Assembly (NCBI GenBank): GCA_017432405.1
Contig: JAFRJF010000115.1
Coordinates: forward strand, 1 to 23,924
DNA from: Clostridia bacterium
Lineage (GTDB): Bacteria > Bacillota_A > Clostridia > Christensenellales > Aristaeellaceae
Length of the DNA: 23,924 nt
Reading direction: 5' to 3'
Part shown: positions 20,843 through 23,924 of the stretch, piece after piece
How the letters are laid out: each line of letters opens with the position of its first letter
Position numbering within the stretch: the stretch's first letter is position 1
Program-made: the position numbers and the translations under genes
The notes under the pieces: generated by a model
What the model was told of the DNA's origin: nothing
The model's input: only the letters and a program-made list of their open reading frames with translations
The model's database searches: none

Positions 20843-21868
20843 ATGCTAACTTATATCATTGTGGGATCGGGTTATCGGGCGGAATACTTCGGGCGCATTG
20901 CCCGGACGTGGCCGGATCTGTTCAGGGCCTGTTACCTGTGCCGATCGGAAGAGAAAGCGGCGCTGATGCGCACGAACACCGGCGCGGAGGCGGTGTTGAC
21001 TGCCGAAGCGGCGATGGCGTTCAGGCCGGATTTCATCGTCGTGGCGGTGGATCGCGGGCACGTGGCCGACGTTGCAGGGGAATGGGTCGCGCGCGGCTTT
21101 CCCGTGGTGACGGAGACGCCCGTGGGCGACACCGAGGAGAAACTGCAAAGGCTGGAGGCGATGGCCGGGCGCGGGGCGAAGATCGTCTGCTGCGAGCAGT
21201 ACCACCGTATGCCCATTCTCGCCGCGGGGCTGGAAATGATTAGGAAGGGTATGATCGGGACACCGCAATCGGCCTACATCTCCCTGGCCCACGACTACCA
21301 CGCCGCCAGCTTGCTGCGCAGGGCGCTGATGATCGGCAGGGAGAGCTATGAGATGCGCGGCCTGCGCAGGGTCAGTCCCGCCGTGAACACCGATTCCCGA
21401 TGCGGAACGATCCTGGACGGCTCTATGACGGAGGAGGTCCGGGATCAGGTGCTGATCGACTTTGAATCCGGCAAAACCGCGATCTACGACTTCGCGCCGC
21501 TGCAATACCGCTCCTACATCCGCCCGCGCCACTTCACTGTGCGGGGCGACCGGGGCGAGTGGGGCGACACGACCCTCTACGGCCTGGACGGGCAAAATGT
21601 GCCCCGGAGGACGGCATTGATGCCGGAGATCCCGGCACGCTATCGCGGCCTGGACACCCAGTACCTGCGGGACCTGCGCAAGACCTGGCGACCGGAGCTG
21701 TTCCTCGACACCTTACAGGACGAATATGCCATCGCGACGATCCTCCTGGACATGGAGGACTACCTGCGGGGCGGGGAATCCCCCTATCCGCTGTGGGAGG
21801 CCGTTGAGGACGCGCGTTTCTGGCTGAGATTGCGGGAAGCGGTCGAAGCTTCCACTGCCATAAAATGA
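20843..21868 (+). CDS. Gfo/Idh/MocA-family oxidoreductase (sugar or cyclitol dehydrogenase-like)
   Basis: A 341-residue Rossmann-fold protein. It begins MLTYIIVGSGYRAEYFGRIA (glycine-rich nucleotide loop), continues with VVAVDRGHVADVAGEW and VVTETPVGD, then a C-terminal substrate domain. The EKP motif that carries the catalytic lysine in most members reads ETP here, so the chemistry may differ or the protein may act as a sensor or non-catalytic partner. The downstream segment CCEQYHRMP is in the expected place. The ATG at 20843 starts the family match, although its ribosome site (AAAGAAG) is weak. It is divergent from the alcohol dehydrogenase and followed by an SDR remnant. Confidence 0.82.
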   Translation: MLTYIIVGSGYRAEYFGRIARTWPDLFRACYLCRSEEKAALMRTNTGAEAVLTAEAAMAFRPDFIVVAVDRGHVADVAGEWVARGFPVVTETPVGDTEEKLQRLEAMAGRGAKIVCCEQYHRMPILAAGLEMIRKGMIGTPQSAYISLAHDYHAASLLRRALMIGRESYEMRGLRRVSPAVNTDSRCGTILDGSMTEEVRDQVLIDFESGKTAIYDFAPLQYRSYIRPRHFTVRGDRGEWGDTTLYGLDGQNVPRRTALMPEIPARYRGLDTQYLRDLRKTWRPELFLDTLQDEYAIATILLDMEDYLRGGESPYPLWEAVEDARFWLRLREAVEASTAIK

Positions 21869-21940
21869 TCGGACGGGATGCGAGTCTATGAAAAAAGAAG
21901 GATTATCAGGTACAGGCAGAATAAAGGGGAGGATGCTGTT

Positions 21941-22248
21941 ATGTATAAAGTCAAGGGAAAGTGGGCGCTGATTACCGGCGCGGCGCGAGGTATCGGTTAT
22001 CTGGCAGCAAGGTGCAAGGCACGGATGTGCTGATCAACCTGACGGATCCCGGCTGGTGCCGAACGGATCTTGGCGGCCCCCATGCGCCCAACGCGCCTGA
22101 GAGTGCCATACCGGGCATTGTTGTGGGTGTGTTCGTGGATGACGGAAAGTCGGGCAGGTTCCTGAACGCGCAGCACTTCGCCGGCATGACGCTGGAGGCT
22201 GCGGTCATGAAGGCTGAGACTGAGTTTGGCAGCCCATATGAGACTTGA
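21941..22248 (+). pseudogene. Short-chain dehydrogenase (SDR) with large internal deletion
   Basis: After GGGGAGG and an ATG at 21941 the frame reads MYKVKGKWALITGAARGIGY and LAA, a perfect SDR N-terminus with the TGxxxGIG cofactor motif. It then shifts. Another frame continues with KVQGTDVLINLTDPGWCRTDLGG and ends GSPYET at 22248, the C-terminal third of the same kind of SDR. Roughly 140-150 residues, including the catalytic YxxxK, are missing and the two ends are out of frame. The join contains GCAAGGTGCAAGG, a short direct repeat that could have mediated the deletion. The protein cannot be functional as an SDR. Confidence 0.85.
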
Positions 22249-22277
22249 TATCACAGGAACGGAAGGAGGTGCAGATA

Positions 22278-22424
22278 ATGAAAGAATGGTTGGAACGGTT
22301 GACCGACGCGCAACGCGCGAAGTTCGCGGAGCTGGGGGAGCACATTTCCCTGGTAACCCTTGCGAAGTTCTGCGAGGATGAAGGATTGGAGTTGCCGGAC
22401 GTTTCTTTGGATGTGACAAAGTGA
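22278..22424 (+). CDS. Small hypothetical protein, 48 aa
   Basis: Short gene with an excellent ribosome binding site (AGGAGGTG six bases before the ATG), encoding MKEWLERLTDAQRAKFAELG and then EHISLVTLAKFCEDEGLELP. The sequence is helical and acidic with one Cys, and it lies 29 bases after the SDR remnant on the same strand. No transmembrane segment or known motif is visible. Codon use matches the neighbours, and the Shine-Dalgarno and length argue for a real gene. In relatives it may accompany the SDR, but that is a guess. A strong hairpin starts six bases after its stop. Confidence 0.65.
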   Translation: MKEWLERLTDAQRAKFAELGEHISLVTLAKFCEDEGLELPDVSLDVTK

Positions 22425-22429
22425 AGGAT

Positions 22430-22475
22430 GTGGCCCCCAGCCAATGTATTTTTGTATACACAGGCTGGGGGCCAC
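22430..22475. repeat. Perfect 13-bp inverted repeat (hairpin) at the breakpoint of the MATE remnant
   Basis: Arms GTGGCCCCCAGCC (22430-22442) and GGCTGGGGGCCAC (22463-22475) around a 20-base AT-rich loop. It may terminate the 48-aa gene, but there is no T tract after either arm. Recognisable MATE sequence stops right at its edge, so it may instead mark a rearrangement joint or the end of a small mobile element. Confidence 0.7.
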
Positions 22476-22946
22476 GCTGTCTATCCCCACGATAATGCAT
22501 ATGATCTTCAAATAGGTGACGGCGCCCTCGGCCACGTCCGGCGGCGGAGCGATCAGACCGATCAGGAAGGACGAAGCAAAATAGCCCAACACCATCATGA
22601 TCAACCCGCTGAGCACCGTGAGCACGATGGTGCTGCCCACCACCCGGCTGAGCCCCTCGCGATCTTTTGCGCCGAAGTATTGGCTGGCCAGTATGCTTGC
22701 ACCGGTAGCCACGCCGATCAACAGCACCAGCAGCAGGTTCAATATCGGGCCGGCGGTGCCGACCGCCGCCAGCGCCGTGTCGCCCACATACTTGCCCACC
22801 ACGATGGAGTCCACCGTGTTGTACAGCTGCTGCGCCAAGTTACCGACCAGCAGCGGAAGGGAAAAGCGTATCAGCTTGCTCATCGGCCTCCCGGTGGTCA
22901 TATCCTGTACTCCGAAAAAGTCTTTTACGCGACTTGACCATCCCAT
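22476..22946 (-). pseudogene. MATE-family transporter, N-terminal third only
   Basis: A good start (GGGAGG before the ATG at 22946) and clear MATE sequence, such as MTTGRPMSKLIRFSLPLLVG, LYNTVDSIVVGKYVGD, ALAAVGTAGPI and ATGASILASQYFGAKD. This covers about four membrane segments. After about 156 residues, at AVTYLKIICIIVGID, similarity stops and the frame runs through the hairpin into unrelated sequence, ending at 22251 on the strand opposite the 48-aa gene. About two thirds of a normal 450-residue exporter are missing. It is downstream of the DUF3990 gene on the same strand with 18 bases between. The domain is not homologous in detail to the intact MATE at 3559-4902. Confidence 0.85.
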
Positions 22947-22964
22947 GCGACTAACCTCCCTTTA

Positions 22965-23507
22965 TCATACTTTCCCTGAGCTGATTATCCGATTGACTTC
23001 CTCTGAGAACAGCGCGTCATATCTGGCTTTTTCATCTTTCAGTGCTGCCTGGTGTTCTGCCACATCTTCGACGATGGATGAGGTTATCCACTTGAGCTGT
23101 TTGACTGCTTTCTGCGTTTTAATTGCCACCTGTGTGTACTCCGGGCCGATCCTGAGCAGGCTGAGGGCATCCTCAACCTTTAAATACCCACTGCTGATAA
23201 GGCCGAAGGTGTCGAAGACAGTATCGTTGGCGATAGGGCCGATGATGACATCGGCTGTGATATTGTCTATGGCTCGCCGATTGTGATAGATATAGTCAAA
23301 CCACTCCGAATCACGCGTGAAGCGGTGAACGAGGAGACCGGAAATATCCAGTTCATACTCATTTACTACCGCTTTTTGACGCGCCCAGCGATAGGTGAAA
23401 TCGGCATCCGGGGTCAGATAGAACCCCTGTCCGAAGTCGGCGTTCACACGTCCATGACGGACATCAGGGAACGGAATGGGTGTTGTGCCTGTATGGTAAA
23501 GCTTCAT
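22965..23507 (-). CDS. DUF3990 protein (ADP-ribosyltransferase-like fold)
   Basis: A 180-residue cytoplasmic protein of the DUF3990 family, which from memory belongs to the ADP-ribosyltransferase-like superfamily and often behaves as the toxin side of small modules. The visible pattern fits a transferase triad: His5 in MKLYHTG, Tyr30 in NADFGQGFYLTPD, and Gln126 in GPEYTQVAIKT. DVIIGPIANDTVFDTF is the family's most conserved block. The start overlaps the stop of the upstream ferredoxin gene (ATGA, 23504-23507), and GGAGGT inside that gene serves as its ribosome site. A DUF3791-type partner, which I recall as common beside DUF3990, is not visible. Enzyme activity and toxicity are inferences. 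Confidence 0.85.
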   Translation of the reverse strand: MKLYHTGTTPIPFPDVRHGRVNADFGQGFYLTPDADFTYRWARQKAVVNEYELDISGLLVHRFTRDSEWFDYIYHNRRAIDNITADVIIGPIANDTVFDTFGLISSGYLKVEDALSLLRIGPEYTQVAIKTQKAVKQLKWITSSIVEDVAEHQAALKDEKARYDALFSEEVNRIISSGKV

Positions 23508-23746
23508 ATTTCAACCTCCAGCGCCTCGTCCTTTGCGTAAACCTGACAGCCGAGACGGTAGCCTTGTTCCAGTTGCTCTTCCTTGAACCAAATCCTGTCC
23601 ATGGTGTTGATTGCGGCGCTGCCCTGGATGACTTTGACAACACACTTCCCACAATTTCCGCGTCCACCGCACGCCGTCAGGATGTGGATGTCATTGGATA
23701 GGAGGCATTCCTGCAGGCGAGTGTGGGGCGGACATGTGATACGCAT
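23504..23746 (-). CDS. Stand-alone 2Fe-2S ferredoxin domain protein
   Basis: An 80-residue protein with the plant-type [2Fe-2S] pattern seen at the N-terminus of RACo/DUF4445 (ASKHA-type) activators of corrinoid proteins. It reads TACGGRGNCGKCVVKVIQG, with a fourth Cys in LEQGYRLGCQVYA. In those proteins this domain is followed by more than 450 further residues; here it ends naturally at EVEI and the next gene begins in the overlap. It could pass electrons to, or sense redox state for, the DUF3990 protein. The ATG at 23746 has AAGGAG about eleven bases upstream, slightly far. Confidence 0.85.
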   Translation of the reverse strand: MRITCPPHTRLQECLLSNDIHILTACGGRGNCGKCVVKVIQGSAAINTMDRIWFKEEQLEQGYRLGCQVYAKDEALEVEI

Positions 23747-23812
23747 TTTCAGTACAACTCCTTCACGATTACCTTATAATGAGTTATAGTAAACGACATA
23801 AATAAATTTACT

Positions 23813-23841
23813 TTGTAATCATCTGGATAATGTGGTATACT
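23813..23841 (+). promoter_or_regulatory. Promoter of the plus-strand gene at the window end
   Basis: TTGTAA (23813-23818), 17-base spacer, TATACT (23836-23841), 22 bases before the ATG at 23864. The region 23747-23863 lies between divergent genes; a weaker TATAAG/TATAAC pair on the minus strand (about 23775-23790) may serve the ferredoxin-DUF3990 unit. Confidence 0.55.
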
Positions 23842-23863
23842 TCTTCTAGAAGGATGTGATATC

Positions 23864-23924
23864 ATGAATCTACGGAAGTATAGCACTGATCCAAAGGTAC
23901 TGCTGGAGCAAGGTAAGGCAATAA
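23864..23924 (+). CDS. Start of an unidentified gene (20 codons, runs off the window)
   Basis: Begins MNLRKYSTDPKVLLEQGKAI with AAGGATG about nine bases upstream and a promoter at 23813-23841, so a real gene start is likely. It is divergent from the ferredoxin-DUF3990 pair. Twenty residues are too few to name a family. Confidence 0.55.
   Translation, partial: MNLRKYSTDPKVLLEQGKAI

Noticed and set aside
22430..22475. Integron attC-like site
   Set aside because: There is no integrase nearby and no R'/R'' core sites; a simple GC-rich perfect stem is more economical.

Overview
The window looks like chromosomal DNA of a fairly GC-rich, anaerobic, probably gut-associated Clostridia-type Firmicute. 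This rests on strong AGGAGG-type ribosome binding sites, TTGACA/TATAAT-type promoters with 17-bp spacers, a secreted flavinylated reductase, many flavodoxin and ferredoxin proteins, a DUF3990 protein and clostridial-style small proteins. Species cannot be fixed from the sequence. I see no rRNA, tRNA, CRISPR array, intact insertion sequence or origin.

Layout. 1-10463 is on the minus strand: prolyl-tRNA synthetase (cut by the window start), a PH-like membrane protein, an intracellular GH29 alpha-L-fucosidase, a MATE exporter, an HD-GYP protein, a large exported FAD/FMN reductase, and a GGDEF-EAL protein. The last two form an operon (EAL gene first), so two cyclic-di-GMP hydrolase-type genes flank an exported flavoprotein. 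10652-11314 is a small plus-strand module: two small hypothetical proteins, a terminator-like hairpin and the C-terminal remnant of a tyrosine recombinase.

11514-18550 (plus) is a redox and stress region. A TetR regulator is followed by a closely packed run: ferritin-like protein, 60-aa winged-helix protein, OhrR-type MarR regulator, glutathione peroxidase (ATGA overlap), a frameshifted radical SAM gene, a flavoprotein, an EFR1-type flavodoxin-ferredoxin and a second flavoprotein. The run ends at a hairpin with a T tract. A perfect sigma-A promoter with a 6-1-6 palindrome at the expected start site then drives a nitroreductase-Rrf2 operon. The likely theme is sensing and detoxifying peroxides, electrophiles or oxygen.

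18598-20736 (minus) carries an MBL-fold hydrolase and an iron-dependent alcohol dehydrogenase. A Gfo/Idh/MocA-type gene is divergent from the latter (plus). From about 21940 to 22946 the DNA is decaying: an SDR gene with a large internal deletion, a convincing 48-aa small gene, a strong hairpin, and a MATE gene cut off exactly at that hairpin. The minus strand then carries a two-gene unit, a stand-alone 2Fe-2S ferredoxin domain translationally coupled to a DUF3990 (ADP-ribosyltransferase-like) protein. A divergent plus-strand gene begins at 23864 and runs off the end.

The most interesting items are the ferredoxin-DUF3990 pair, the EAL/exported flavoprotein operon, and the redox operon with its candidate operators.
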